This document shows, one piece after another, positions 55,601-59,574 of a DNA stretch of 64,000 nucleotides; the first letter of the stretch is position 1, and the number at the start of each line of letters is the position of its first letter. Source of the stretch: Paracyclopina nana (lineage: Eukaryota; Arthropoda; Copepoda; Cyclopoida; Cyclopettidae); contig JAGUCH010000005.1 of assembly GCA_019096065.1 (NCBI GenBank), positions 6,944,001 to 7,008,000 on the forward strand, given 5' to 3'. The notes under the pieces were generated by a model. It ran no database searches and was not told the DNA's origin. It saw nothing but the letters and a program-made list of their open reading frames with translations. A program made the translations under genes and the position numbers.

Positions 55601-57037
55601 GCACAGAGCTAAGAATGAGCCTTATCTGACCTACAAAGCTGAGAATGAGCAAATATTGACCTGAGAGTGAGAAAAAACTGAGCTGAGAAAGAGCTAATGC
55701 TGAGCTCGGAATGAGACATGACTGAGCAATGATTTAGCCACGACTGACCTGACACTGAGCTGAGTATGAGTAAGCATTGAGCAGAGAACGAGTCAATTCA
55801 GAGTTGAGAATGACCCAAAACTCAACTAACACTGAGCAGCTAGTGAGCAAACATTGAGCTGAGAATGAGCAAATACTGAGCTGAGAATGTGCAAATACTG
55901 AGCTGAGAACAAGGCAATACTGAGCTGAGAATGAGGAAATACTGAGTTGAGAATGAGCAAATACTGAGCTGAGAACCAGCAAATACTGAGCTGAGAATGA
56001 GCTAATACTGAGTTGAGAATGAGCAAATACTGAGCTGAAAACGAGCAAATACTGATCTGAGAATGAGCAAATACTGAGCTGAGAATGAGCAAACACTGAG
56101 CTGAGAATGCAAAAACTCTGAGCTATGAATAATCTAATCATGAGCTGAGAATGAGCCGAGACTAACTAAAACTGAGCTGACATTCATGCAAGACAAAGAC
56201 TTATGTGTGGCTGAGAATAAGCTGAGACTGAGCTGATATCATTGAGCTGAGACAGACAGCTAGAGCCAAAATTGAGGAGGGACAAATGCCTTACTTCTGA
56301 TGTCAAGTTTGCATAATGAGCCAAATTGAAAAGAAACATTTTTCAATGAATTGTGATTAATGAGAAGTTTGTCACGCAACGGAATTTTAAGCTCAGCGTG
56401 AGAAAGCTATTATCTTGCATTTTTGAATTAAAAAGGAATGTGAAAGCTAACATGACTGGTTTCAAGGCATTTTGATGATTGCCAAGGGAAACAATGGAAA
56501 AGTAGGCCCCAAAATAAGGCTTAGGCCTCCATAGAATCAGGTCCAAAAAAGCATTAAGTCCAATTAAAAATCATGTCAAGCAAGCTTCAAGTCCTAATAA
56601 GGGAATTAAGTCCACTAATTAATTAAGTCCAAATTAGAAAAGTCCAAAAAAACATCAAGTCCCAAAAGTATCAAATCCCCAACAGCATTTAGCAATAAGT
56701 CCAAAAAAAGCTTCAAAGTCCAAAAAGAGTTTAAAACTCAGAAATAGATTAATGTCCCAAAAACATTTTCAAGTCCCAAAATTGCCTTAAATCTTGCCCA
56801 TTGCTAATCTAACCTAACTTAAGAAATCCAAGTCTTAGTCTATACAAGACTTTAAAGGCTTCAACTCTGACTTTGGCCAAATTTCTGGTAATGAACTAAC
56901 AATGCAAACACCAATTGTTGGTTTGCCAAGTTTTTGTTTACTTACATGGGCTGGTCAGTGTTATTGGTTTTGATGGTGATGGACTTTGCTGAGGAAAGGC
57001 CAAAAAAGGCCAAAAGTAGAGTCAGGGGCCTCCTCAT
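22511..57037 (-). CDS. alpha-2-macroglobulin/thioester-containing-like protein, about 1,570 codons in 26 exons
   Basis: I joined 26 exons by GT-AG sites, phase and family pattern. Order: signal peptide, MG1 (WEIVASPKIIVPGQ), MG2-3 (LLISDKTVYTKGET), MG4-6, MG7 (PTSVKRGE), CUB (LNILPRG), an inserted FAMeT-like domain (exons 15-16), thioester-type helical domain (exons 18-22), CUB remainder (ATGTGCATVE) and a receptor-binding-like domain (exons 23-24), ending in a Ser/Thr-rich tail. It is probably secreted into haemolymph and acts in protease trapping or opsonisation. The place of the GCGEQ thioester reads NEVGEVQ, so no thioester can form, as in thioester-less insect TEPs. No C-terminal membrane helix or GPI signal is obvious. 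The frame breaks once in exon 5. The start and end of exon 17 are the least certain joins. Introns are swollen by minisatellites, and intron 21 holds nested zinc-finger genes. Confidence 0.85.
22888..23058 (-). CDS. TEP-like exon 25 (C-terminal tail)
   Basis: Acceptor TTTTTCAG, donor TCAA|GTATGT. Encodes FCPLCSFPSQHC, a Cys cluster, then a Ser/Thr-rich stretch. Confidence 0.82.
23247..23433 (-). CDS. TEP-like exon 24 (receptor-binding-like domain end)
   Basis: Acceptor TTGCAG, donor AATG|GTATGA. Encodes CGTCATLKFKRVEVIENLGP, with the C...F...R...V......V.V strand order expected at the domain end. Confidence 0.88.
23489..23758 (-). CDS. TEP-like exon 23 (receptor-binding-like domain)
   Basis: Phase 0, 90 codons, acceptor ATTTTCAG, donor GAG|GTGAAA. 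Encodes YFYLTICLKLKAKAGLN then SVNLEFFSGFKFEA, matching L.ICT.Y......S.M....V...SGF of the receptor-binding domain. Confidence 0.9.
23905..24480. repeat. three adjoining minisatellites in TEP-like intron 22
   Basis: A 12-bp unit (CTGCCTCAGCT) about ten times, then a 16-bp unit (GACTGAACTCAGCTCT) about six times, then an 11-bp unit (TATTCACTCAG) about 22 times. All share ACTCAG/CTCAGC words, so one probably grew from another. Confidence 0.93.
24998..25240 (-). CDS. TEP-like exon 22 (end of thioester-type domain, CUB return)
   Basis: Phase 0, 81 codons, acceptor TTTTCAG, donor GAG|GTAAAA. Starts AGYAVIRALTAAYHF and ends YFLATGTGCATVE, the classic G.G.A..Q/E strand after the toroid. Confidence 0.9.
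25360..26110. repeat. degenerate GAAATACAGTG..TTCA repeat, about 20 bp
   Basis: Imperfect units of the form CAATTCAGTGAAATACAGTG. The same core appears in better-kept form at 29432-29640 and, altered, at 32690-33120. Confidence 0.8.
26400..27269 (-). pseudogene. zinc-finger pseudogene
   Basis: Starts with an intact family leader at 27269 (MNKCEFCGQMFKLGIALKKH), but meets TGA at 27150 after 39 codons, inside the second finger. Further stops and shifts cut later fingers (for example TGTGACTAG near 26890). It begins only a few bases after the stop of the upstream unit, so it is a tandem copy on the same strand. Confidence 0.85.
27273..27932 (-). pseudogene. zinc-finger continuation after an in-frame stop
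   Basis: In the same frame as the gene at 27933-28724 and open to 27273, with six or so fingers (for example FKCDICDKSFGFNSNLAKH, FSCHICDKKFGHKGTLQRH). One finger region is degenerate (about 27670-27760), and the last has CEIFVKK for CDICDKK. It has no ATG of its own near the start. It would be translated only by readthrough of the TAA at 27933. Confidence 0.75.
27933..28724 (-). CDS. C2H2 zinc-finger protein, 9 fingers
   Basis: 263 residues. It starts MNKCEVCGQTFKLGIALKKH, with the first finger right at the N-terminus as in its paralogues. Then eight CX2CX12HX4H fingers alternate two types: FACDICERK/FACDMCERK and FKCNICDKQFG. Linkers are of the (V)H.(G/K)LKPF type. It is likely nuclear and DNA-binding. 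It ends at CAT TAA, where relatives read CAT GAA. It lies in intron 21 of the TEP-like gene, same strand, so it needs its own promoter (see the 28806 motif). No intron is visible. Confidence 0.82.
   Translation of the reverse strand: MNKCEVCGQTFKLGIALKKHQEAKHKLNKSTKKLEPFQCDICNQKFTRKGSLQSHQKSVHEGLKPFACDICERKFASNSKLKIHVDTVHEKLKPFKCNICDKQFGTKKTLTIHINAVHQGLKPFACDMCERKCSSMRDLQIHVDTVHKKLKPFKCNICDKQFGRKKNLTIHIDTVHQGLKPFACDMCERKCSTKRNLKIHVDAVHKKLRPFRCDICDKQLSSKRILSCHIKQVHEELKPFTCDICDKKFGQKVTLQYHLKMVH
28806..28814 (-). promoter_or_regulatory. shared upstream motif GCGGAAAAT
   Basis: About 80 bp upstream of the 28724 start, beside a CG-rich stretch (GCGCACGCGCGCGC). The same word stands upstream of the zinc-finger genes at 31142 and 59575. 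It resembles an E2F-type half site, but the binding factor is not known. Confidence 0.5.
28940..29400 (+). mobile_element. LTR-retroelement relic: LTR end plus primer-binding site
   Basis: 29377-29394 reads TGGCGCCCAACGTGGGGC, the exact complement of the 3' end of animal Lys-tRNA(CUU). Directly before it is a stretch ending ACAAC that would be the end of an LTR, possibly beginning near 28940. Internal sequence is lost within about 40 bp, where a minisatellite begins. It is unrelated to the element at 2039-12203. Confidence 0.6.
29432..29640. repeat. GAAATACAGCGTACTTCAGT minisatellite, 20 bp, about 10 units
   Basis: Well-kept 20-bp units. Variants carry CGTGCCTC or CGTAATTC. It abuts the retroelement relic. 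Confidence 0.93.
29691..29858. mobile_element. palindromic MITE, 168 bp, TSD ATG
   Basis: Arms of about 73 bp, starting GGCTTAGTCTTTCGCAAG, with only two mismatches around a short AT-rich loop with TATTTAAATA words. ATG on both sides (29688-29690, 29859-29861) is a probable 3-bp target duplication. Inserted in decayed zinc-finger sequence. Confidence 0.8.
29880..30263 (-). pseudogene. trailing zinc-finger remnant
   Basis: After the TAA of the gene at 30264-31142 the same frame still encodes two fingers (FPCDICDKKFSTKQVLKSH, FKCDICDKSFGFNSNLAKH) and then a TAG. It is nearly the same as 27770-27932, so both copies come from one duplicated ancestor. Confidence 0.75.
30264..31142 (-). CDS. C2H2 zinc-finger protein, 10 fingers
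   Basis: 292 residues starting MNKCEVCGQMFKLGIALKKH. Ten fingers, mostly CX2CX12HX4H. Finger 3 ends HQKCAH, and finger 7 has SG in place of the usual F(G) (CDKQSGIKK), losing a core aromatic. The order and sequence of fingers 4-10 parallel the 27933-28724 gene, so this is a segmental duplicate. It ends at the same CAT TAA stop. Nested in TEP-like intron 21, same strand. Confidence 0.83.
   Translation of the reverse strand: MNKCEVCGQMFKLGIALKKHQEAKHELDKRAKKLESFQCNICDKVLSTKYTLSRHIEVVHGGVKAFQCDICDMKFSRRGSLQNHQKCAHEGLKPFACDICERKFTANSLLKIHVDTVHKKMKPFKCNICDKKFGRKKYLTIHIKAVHQGLKPFACDKCERKCSTKKDLQIHVDAVHKKLKPFKCNICDKQSGIKKNLTAHIKAVHQGLKPFACDMCERKCSSKRELEIHVDAVHKKLRPFSCDICYKQLASKQSLSCHIKQVHEELKPFACDVCEKKFAQKVTLQYHLKMVH
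31230..31238 (-). promoter_or_regulatory. shared upstream motif GCGGAAAAT
   Basis: About 90 bp upstream of the ATG at 31142, in the context AAATGCGGAAAATAGACG.TTGTTTTG, which matches the 59488 site well, and next to a run of GCGCGCGG/GCGCGC. CAGCTG follows nearer the gene, as at 59575. Confidence 0.55.
31240..31734. other. promoter-side CG-rich stretch and intron sequence
   Basis: 31245-31345 is CG-rich (repeated GCGCGC/GCACGC) in otherwise AT-rich DNA, just upstream of the nested zinc-finger gene. The rest is unremarkable intron. Confidence 0.45.
31735..31881 (-). CDS. TEP-like exon 21 (thioester-type domain helices)
   Basis: Phase 0, 49 codons, acceptor TTTTTTAG, donor AAG|GTGAGC. Encodes GKTLSDATYLLWTLANLQKK. 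It is followed by the 6.5-kb intron that holds the zinc-finger cluster. Confidence 0.87.
32060..32275 (-). CDS. TEP-like exon 20 (thioester-type domain helices)
   Basis: Phase 0, 72 codons, acceptor ATTACAG, donor TCG|GTAAAA. Encodes VYQSLAVKAHGDSLKALLGL and TRTLAVLSLLNE-like helices (actual text FSRTLAVLSLLNE). Confidence 0.87.
32437..32599 (-). CDS. TEP-like exon 19 (thioester-type domain helices)
   Basis: Acceptor TTTTCAG, donor AAAG|GTGAGT. Encodes RQALEQLFLLTEIETFYPLT, then SGLESWILKSHE, matching the W...Q helix of the alpha/alpha toroid. Confidence 0.87.
32690..33120. repeat. degenerate GGAATACAGGGAAATACAAC repeat
   Basis: Imperfect units of about 20 bp in TEP-like intron 18. The GAAATACA core recalls the arrays at 25360 and 29432. 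The remaining intron to 33746 shows AAGGTTTT-rich words but no gene. Confidence 0.75.
33747..33981 (-). CDS. TEP-like exon 18 (thioester-type domain, motif lost)
   Basis: Acceptor TTCCTAG, donor TTTCAG|GTACAT. NEVGEVQTFAQLMNTLRNAA stands where family members have P.GCGEQ......PN...L. The thioester Cys is gone. The downstream part reads YFRNVDGSFGDAM, the typical Y....DGSF motif. Confidence 0.87.
34043..34161 (-). CDS. TEP-like exon 17 (entry to thioester domain)
   Basis: The donor CAA|GTAATT is clear. The acceptor is uncertain (TTTCAAG at 34162 is my choice; another suitable AG lies upstream). Encodes QVDAKEALNGTVQAKLVVSS, equivalent to P..VV.GS.RA.V.V.GD before the thioester. If this choice is right, intron 16 is only about 109 bp. 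Confidence 0.65.
34271..34493 (-). CDS. TEP-like exon 16 (FAMeT-like domain, second half)
   Basis: Acceptor TTAATAG, donor ATAAG|GTTTGT. Encodes KATPEILPNGEDGTFFLSWP, then HQLQFGTMLPNGHKISIISW, matching TPGIL...E...FWI.....I.VG.......W of the FAMeT domain. Confidence 0.8.
34545..35515. repeat. TGACTCATGGTGACTATT minisatellite, 18 bp
   Basis: Degenerate from 34545, becoming nearly perfect at 35230-35500 (about 16 units). Fills TEP-like intron 15. The 87-91-residue frames on both strands are by-products. Confidence 0.93.
35584..35778 (-). CDS. TEP-like exon 15 (FAMeT-like domain, first half)
   Basis: Acceptor TTTTCAG, donor AAAG|GTAAAA. Encodes FFKLDPFENGVHFKIRANKE, then VKFKLAIGAQNNAISWL, resembling the farnesoic acid O-methyltransferase (FAMeT, PF12248) domain pattern F.V.A..D...L.....Y.I.IGG..N..S.I. 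It lies between CUB and thioester domain. Confidence 0.8.
36170..36560. repeat. GATCAAGTGACTTGACTCACAA minisatellite, 22 bp
   Basis: About twelve near-perfect units at 36300-36550. CAAGTGACTTG is itself close to a palindrome. Lies in TEP-like intron 14. Confidence 0.93.
36656..36796 (-). CDS. TEP-like exon 14 (CUB)
   Basis: Acceptor TTTTGCAG, donor ACTG|GTAAAT. Encodes VTAVAFVDSRFVEVDSVHI and KELNILPRGRKV, equivalent to the D.V...L.V.PEG motif just before the thioester region. Confidence 0.88.
37000..37790. repeat. GACTCGTTCATGACTTGAAT minisatellite, 20 bp
   Basis: About 25 units in TEP-like intron 13, near-perfect at 37290-37500 and degenerate at the edges. Confidence 0.93.
37803..38024. 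mobile_element. PIF/Harbinger-like MITE, 222 bp, TSD TAA
   Basis: Terminal repeats GGCCCTGTTCACCTGC at both ends and TAA at 37800-37802 and 38025-38027. TWA duplication and GGNCCTGTT ends are usual for PIF/Harbinger. Inside a minisatellite tract. Confidence 0.8.
38080..38520. repeat. TGACTTTTTATGACTTTAAA minisatellite, 20 bp
   Basis: About 15 units, continuing the 37000 array in altered form beyond the MITE. Probably one array that was split by the insertion and then diverged. Confidence 0.88.
38584..38734 (-). CDS. TEP-like exon 13 (MG7-CUB)
   Basis: Acceptor CTTTCAG, donor CGG|GTATGA. Encodes LTAIVTASTGILFEENFFF and FKIRAKELGPKVIS, continuing the fold after RGE with correct phase. Confidence 0.85.
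38795..39080. repeat. three units of about 100 bp
   Basis: AAGGAATTTTGCAA ... TAAGTCACTTAATTTTTTGAGTGGTGACT repeated three times with substitutions. Confidence 0.7.
39081..39920. other. intron sequence, nothing recognised
   Basis: TEP-like intron 12. Only short chance frames on both strands; no family is recognised. Confidence 0.4.
39925..40620. repeat. TTGTACCAAGCTTGGATCAAG minisatellite, 21 bp
   Basis: About 28 units, near-perfect at first and degenerate towards 40600. Each unit contains the palindrome CCAAGCTTGG. Fills TEP-like intron 12. Confidence 0.92.
40796..41030 (-). CDS. TEP-like exon 12 (MG7)
   Basis: Acceptor TTTTGCAG, donor CTTCAG|GTAAAA. Encodes CPDEGGQWSVEAVSLSPFHG, then LPITVQILGIPTSVKRGEIL, very close to the PDT.T.W...A...S...G and LPYSV.RGE patterns. 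One of the most diagnostic exons. Confidence 0.92.
41031..42059. other. TEP-like intron 11, no repeats or genes seen
   Basis: About 1 kb of unique-looking AT-rich sequence with no supported feature. It is the longest intron here without a minisatellite. Confidence 0.4.
42060..42295 (-). CDS. TEP-like exon 11 (MG6, bait-region equivalent)
   Basis: Acceptor TCAATAG, donor CCAG|GTAAAC. Encodes LGIEVFAEPESTICLRGKKV (the A.P.S strand), an acidic EEESDEEEMSN segment where the bait region would lie, and KVFQPTSKTWFF before MG7. Confidence 0.85.
42537..42672 (-). CDS. TEP-like exon 10 (MG6)
   Basis: Acceptor CATTTCAG, donor TTTA|GTAAGC. Encodes LEITSRMAPFAIFKAWRPIY, matching the VT..M.P strand of MG6, then YGDSGGLIYTYDEQNVTV. 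Confidence 0.87.
42823..42986 (-). CDS. TEP-like exon 9 (MG5-MG6)
   Basis: Acceptor CTTACAG, donor GGG|GTGAGT. Encodes TGDFATVNVKAACGCQNDLN then WVMMRGQQFVAWG, the strand with the conserved RG of this family, and a polyglutamine run coded by CAG repeats (about 42856-42880) that may vary in length between individuals. Confidence 0.85.
43546..43755 (-). CDS. TEP-like exon 8 (MG5)
   Basis: Phase 0 at both ends, 70 codons, acceptor TTTTTCAG, donor AAG|GTACAG. Encodes AYLVFSNINNQEEEAELEID and an acidic stretch, ending GLERSFK. Confidence 0.83.
44226..44414 (-). CDS. TEP-like exon 7 (MG4)
   Basis: Phase 0 at both ends, 63 codons, acceptor GTTCTAG, donor GAG|GTAAGA. Encodes ILSLAKSEDEVEVLVKLLEG and a hydrophilic Asn-rich end. 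Confidence 0.85.
44440..44945. repeat. ACTCAAAGTCACTAAGTCTAAATG minisatellite, 24 bp
   Basis: About eight good units at 44755-44945, preceded by looser ACTCAAAGTCAC units. TEP-like intron 6. Confidence 0.9.
45372..45755. mobile_element. MITE, 384 bp, probable TSD ATA
   Basis: Ends AGCTTGTTCTCATAAA in inverted orientation, then a second inverted block (GCAAGGCACTTTG) and a third (GAAGATTCTTCAATA), making the whole element imperfectly palindromic. ATA flanks both ends (45369-45371, 45756-45758). It splits a GACTCAAAGTCAC-type minisatellite. Confidence 0.72.
45770..46130. repeat. GACTGTAAGTCACTTTTAAGAAAT minisatellite, 24 bp
   Basis: About 13 units. Variants alternate GACTCAAAGTCAC and GACTGTAAGTCAC. 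Related to the array on the other side of the MITE. Confidence 0.92.
46231..46493 (-). CDS. TEP-like exon 6 (MG3-MG4)
   Basis: Acceptor GTTTCAG, donor AAAG|GTGAGT. Encodes LFEEITFPLG...SSEGKWIICAAL (the F.L...GKW.I strand of MG3), then an MG4 segment with IIIIDENEQQKYCINFFV. Confidence 0.85.
46850..47365. repeat. degenerate GAGGCATGAGACAAGA repeat
   Basis: Loose purine-rich units of 14-20 bp in TEP-like intron 5, strongly A/G on the plus strand. Confidence 0.75.
47800..48275. repeat. three diverged units of about 185 bp
   Basis: Shared text AAAATTGCAAAAATGGCCAG ... CTTTCATTTCGCCTTTC ... ATATGTTATCCTT recurs three times at about 47820, 48000 and 48180, with about 75-80% agreement by eye. Confidence 0.65.
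48276..48784. other. TEP-like intron 5, 3' part, no feature seen
   Basis: No supported gene or clear repeat. Confidence 0.35.
48785..48941 (-). CDS. TEP-like exon 5 (MG3), reading frame irregular
   Basis: Acceptor TTTTTCAG. The start encodes VRIRYQVLDESTNPANSAEL then LGDPG, fitting MG3. In the incoming frame a TGA appears near the end, and the exon length does not suit exon 6 phase with the donor at 48784. A one-base difference in the A5 run (48854-48858, T on the plus strand) together with the alternative donor GTAATA after 48793 would give an open join. This is either an assembly indel or a real lesion. Confidence 0.6.
49519..49755 (-). CDS. TEP-like exon 4 (MG1-MG3)
   Basis: Acceptor TTCTGTAG, donor ACAG|GTGAAA. 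Contains a Cys-rich insert (CHPF...EKCPKKCGSSC) and the family motif ILLISDKTVYTKGET, equivalent to the TDKPVYKPGQ motif of macroglobulins. Confidence 0.88.
49895..50565. mobile_element. old imperfect inverted-repeat element, about 670 bp
   Basis: Arm 49895-50100 and the reverse complement of 50330-50560 share CTTTTTTTGGCAG, CTTCCAAT.TCATTTTCACTGGCC, AAACTGA..TTCAC and CACATG. Agreement is roughly 70-75%, so it is an old fold-back MITE. Ends are too diverged to set a target duplication. Confidence 0.6.
51090..51720. repeat. degenerate TTTGCCTCACAA repeat
   Basis: Loose units of about 18-22 bp around GCCTCACA in TEP-like intron 3. Confidence 0.7.
51766..51887 (-). CDS. TEP-like exon 3 (MG1)
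   Basis: Acceptor TGTTTTAG, donor AAAG|GTAAGC. Encodes TSADDLMATLTIWDTTHHK and a GMVWQVQQATTLD segment. Phases join exons 2 and 4 without a stop. Confidence 0.85.
52243..52344 (-). CDS. TEP-like exon 2 (MG1)
   Basis: Acceptor TTTTGCAG, donor CA|GTAAGT. Encodes CTSSWEIVASPKIIVPGQES and a further VVFVAPKNDC part, the first macroglobulin strand pattern. Intron 1 is 4.6 kb and holds two minisatellites. Confidence 0.85.
53030..54190. repeat. GCTTGTACACATATTGTGTAC minisatellite, 21 bp, self-complementary unit
   Basis: About 45 units in all, near-perfect at 53770-53990. Each holds GTACACA-TAT-TGTGTAC, an exact inverted repeat with 7-bp arms. Lies in TEP-like intron 1. The 53395-53640 block and the 53700-54050 block share the same left flank (AAGAAATTGTGTAAACTTCC), so part of the array was duplicated. 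Confidence 0.93.
54240..55055. other. TEP-like intron 1, no supported gene
   Basis: Frames of 70-137 codons occur on both strands, but none shows a recognised domain and they overlap one another. Confidence 0.4.
55060..56250. repeat. GAGCTGAGAATGAGCAAATACT degenerate minisatellite
   Basis: Units of about 21 bp, best kept at 55850-56100. It consists of the same CTGAG/CTCAG word set as the arrays at 23905 and in the fold-back element, but with no longer match. Confidence 0.85.
56540..56790. repeat. degenerate AAGTCCAAAAAAGC repeat
   Basis: About 15 loose units of 14-18 bp close to exon 1 of the TEP-like gene. Confidence 0.6.
56946..57037 (-). CDS. TEP-like exon 1 (signal peptide)
   Basis: ATG at 57037 begins MRRPLTLLLAFFGLSSAKS, a clear signal peptide with likely cleavage after SSA, then SITIKTNN. 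It ends CCC AT|GTAAGT; the codon is finished by A of exon 2. The 5' UTR extent is unknown. Confidence 0.82.
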
Positions 57038-57399
57038 CTTTCTCACATTTCTCCTCGCAACTTTAGCTTATTTGGAAGTAGTTGAACTGGCGAAAGTCTG
57101 GTACCAACTGAGGCTCAACTTGGAAAGTCATCGAAGACCGGCGCCACACGGATGCTGCACACTGGGAATACTCGCATTTTGGTCCCAATGTGTTGCTTCA
57201 AACACTTCCAATACTTTGCAGTTGGCGAATTTTGAATTTTCTTCCAACGCTTTGTTGACATTTTGAAAATCAAAACAAACTCGCGGCTTGCGCGGAACCA
57301 AAACAAAATCGGCCAATTTTTCGCGGAAAAAGACAAACTGCTATGAAGTTGGGAATATTTTGGTACGGAATGAAATAACCAAACTTGGCCTCAATTATC

Positions 57400-58740
57400 A
57401 GATTTTGTGTCCCTCCCTAGATTTATCTCTGTCTTAAGGCTCTGTCTCAGTGTTTGAGCTTGGTCTCAGACTCTGTCCCAATCTTTAGACTTAGTCATCA
57501 AGACTCAGGCTGGGACAAAGTCCTTAAGCTATGTCTCAGTTCTAGATGTTGTCTCACTCCTTTGACTTTGTCTCACACTTCAAACTTTGTCTCACATCTT
57601 CTCAGTCCTGAGACATTACAGCTCAGACTCTGTCCCAATTTTGAGACTTTGTCATCTGGACTCAGGCCGGGTTTAAGTCCTTTAGGCTATGTCACAGTCC
57701 TAGATGTTGTCTCACTCCTTTGATTTGTCTCACTCCTTTGATTTGTCTCACTCCTTTGATTTGTCTCACTCCTTTGATTTGTCTCACTCCTTTGATTTGC
57801 CTCACTCCTTCGATTTGTCTCACTCCTTCGATTTGTCTCACTCCCTCGATTTGTCTCACTCCTTTGATTTGTCTCACTCCTTTGATTTGCCTCACTCCTT
57901 CGATTTGTCTCACTCCTTCGATTTGTCTCACTCCCTCGATTTGTCTCAGTCCTTGAACTTGGTCTAGCTCAGACTTTGTCCCAATCTTAAGACTTTGTCA
58001 TCAGGACTCAGGCTGGGACTAAGTCCTTAGGGTATGTCTCAGTCCTAGATGTTGTCTCACTCCTTTGATATTGTCTCACTCCTTTGATTTGTCTCACTCC
58101 TTTGATTTGTCTCACTCCTTTGATTTGTCTCACTCCTTTGATTTGCCTCACTCCTTCGATTTGTCTCACTCCTTCTCTTTGTCTCACTCCCTCGATTTGT
58201 CTCACTCCTTTGATTTGTCTCACTCCTTTGATTTGCCTCACTCCTTCGATTTGTCTCACTCCTTCGATTTGTCTCACTCCCTCGATTTGTCTCAGTCCTT
58301 GAACTTGGTCTAGCTCAGACTTTGTCCCAATCTTAAGACTTTGTCATCAGGACTCAGGCTGGGACTAAGTCCTTAGGGTATGTCTCAGTCCTAGATTTTG
58401 TCTCACACCTTAGACCTTGTCTTGGTCCTCAAACATTATCTCAGTCTTTGAGCTTTGTGTAACTCAGTCTCTGTCTCAATAATAAGACTTAATGAGGACT
58501 CAGGCTATTTCTCAGTCCTAGACTTTGTCTTACTCCCTTGACTTTGTCTCACACCTTTGACTTTTTTACACAATTTTGACTCTGTTTCACTCCTTTGACT
58601 TTGTCTCACTTGTCTTTATCTCAGTCCTCGGCCTTTGTCTCAGTCATCTCACTTTGTCACAGTCCTCAGACAATCTCTCTGTCCTCAGACTTTGGATCAG
58701 CCCTTAATTCCACAACAATGGCTTAAATCTTTCAAAACTA
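57400..58740. repeat. TTTGATTTGTCTCACTCC minisatellite with higher-order period of about 346 bp
   Basis: 18-bp units occur in two blocks (57705-57955, 58055-58300), separated by a shared non-repeat spacer (GAACTTGGTCTAGCTCAGAC ... GTCTCAGTCCTAGATGTTG). The whole is duplicated, with the landmark at about 57955 and 58301. Looser units extend to 58740. It lies upstream of the TEP-like gene start. Confidence 0.9.
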
Positions 58741-59487
58741 AGTCTCAGACCTTAATTTCGAAATATTTTCCTAGCCTCTTAGCTCTTAGATTTCCATGCA
58801 AATAAACGGAAATTCTTGGCAGCTAGTGGGTGTGTTCTTTAAAGGCCATTTCTGGGCAATTTGATTAGCAGGCAAGGCTGCATAATAAATACTGGCAAAA
58901 AGGTCCCCCACTTTGAGCTATTAAGCTTTACTCCAAATGCATTTGCATCATCAGGGCAGCTCTATAAGGGGAAGATTCCCATACACTACCATGGCACGGT
59001 TAATTAGCCAAAAAAGGTCTTCTCTCCTCCCTTTAAGGGGACCTTATTTGGCCTTTGTATGTCACCTTTGATCTCTGGGATTTGCTGTGTGCATAAAAGG
59101 TCACTTTCATGTACTAGAAAAAAAGTACAGAGAAGTTGAGAAAGCCTAAGGCGAAAAATTCAATAAGCTAGACCTCTCAAATTATAGCTCGCTTCTCATA
59201 TTACAAAATAGCCAAAAAAAAATATTAAGAATGAAAAATGTCCTATCTAAATAGACTTTTTTTCTTATTTTTCTTTAAAGGTTTAGTGGTGGGGACAAAA
59301 ATTGTTGCGTTTTACACAAAAAAGAGCACAATTTACTAATTGTCTTTTTTATGGAATTTCTGCCATTTTTTGGTAATTTGAAAGAGTGACAATAATGTTT
59401 TATCCAATAACGAGGATTTTAGCAGACATTTTAATGGGTTCTTTGTCAAAAAGCTGAGATTTCTTGAAGCTTGCATCTCGCGCGCAC
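58741..59487. other. intergenic, no gene seen
   Basis: Between the minisatellite and the zinc-finger promoter. No supported features; the right end becomes CG-rich at 59475-59525. Confidence 0.4.
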
Positions 59488-59496
59488 GCGGAAAAT
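59488..59496 (+). promoter_or_regulatory. shared upstream motif GCGGAAAAT
   Basis: About 80 bp before the ATG at 59575, in the context CGCGCGCACGCGGAAAATAG, followed by TTGTTTTGA, CG-rich DNA and GCAGCTGATCAG. The layout matches that before the genes at 31142 and, more loosely, 28724. Confidence 0.55.
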
Positions 59497-59574
59497 AGAA
59501 GTTTGTTTTGACCCGTGCGCGCTCAAACACTAAAGCAGCTGATCAGTTGACAGTTTCATTTCAACGGTCAAAGA

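Noticed and set aside
56934..57266. Plus-strand 110-codon frame with a hydrophobic start
   Set aside because: It lies opposite exon 1 of the TEP-like gene, whose signal peptide and splice join are better supported.
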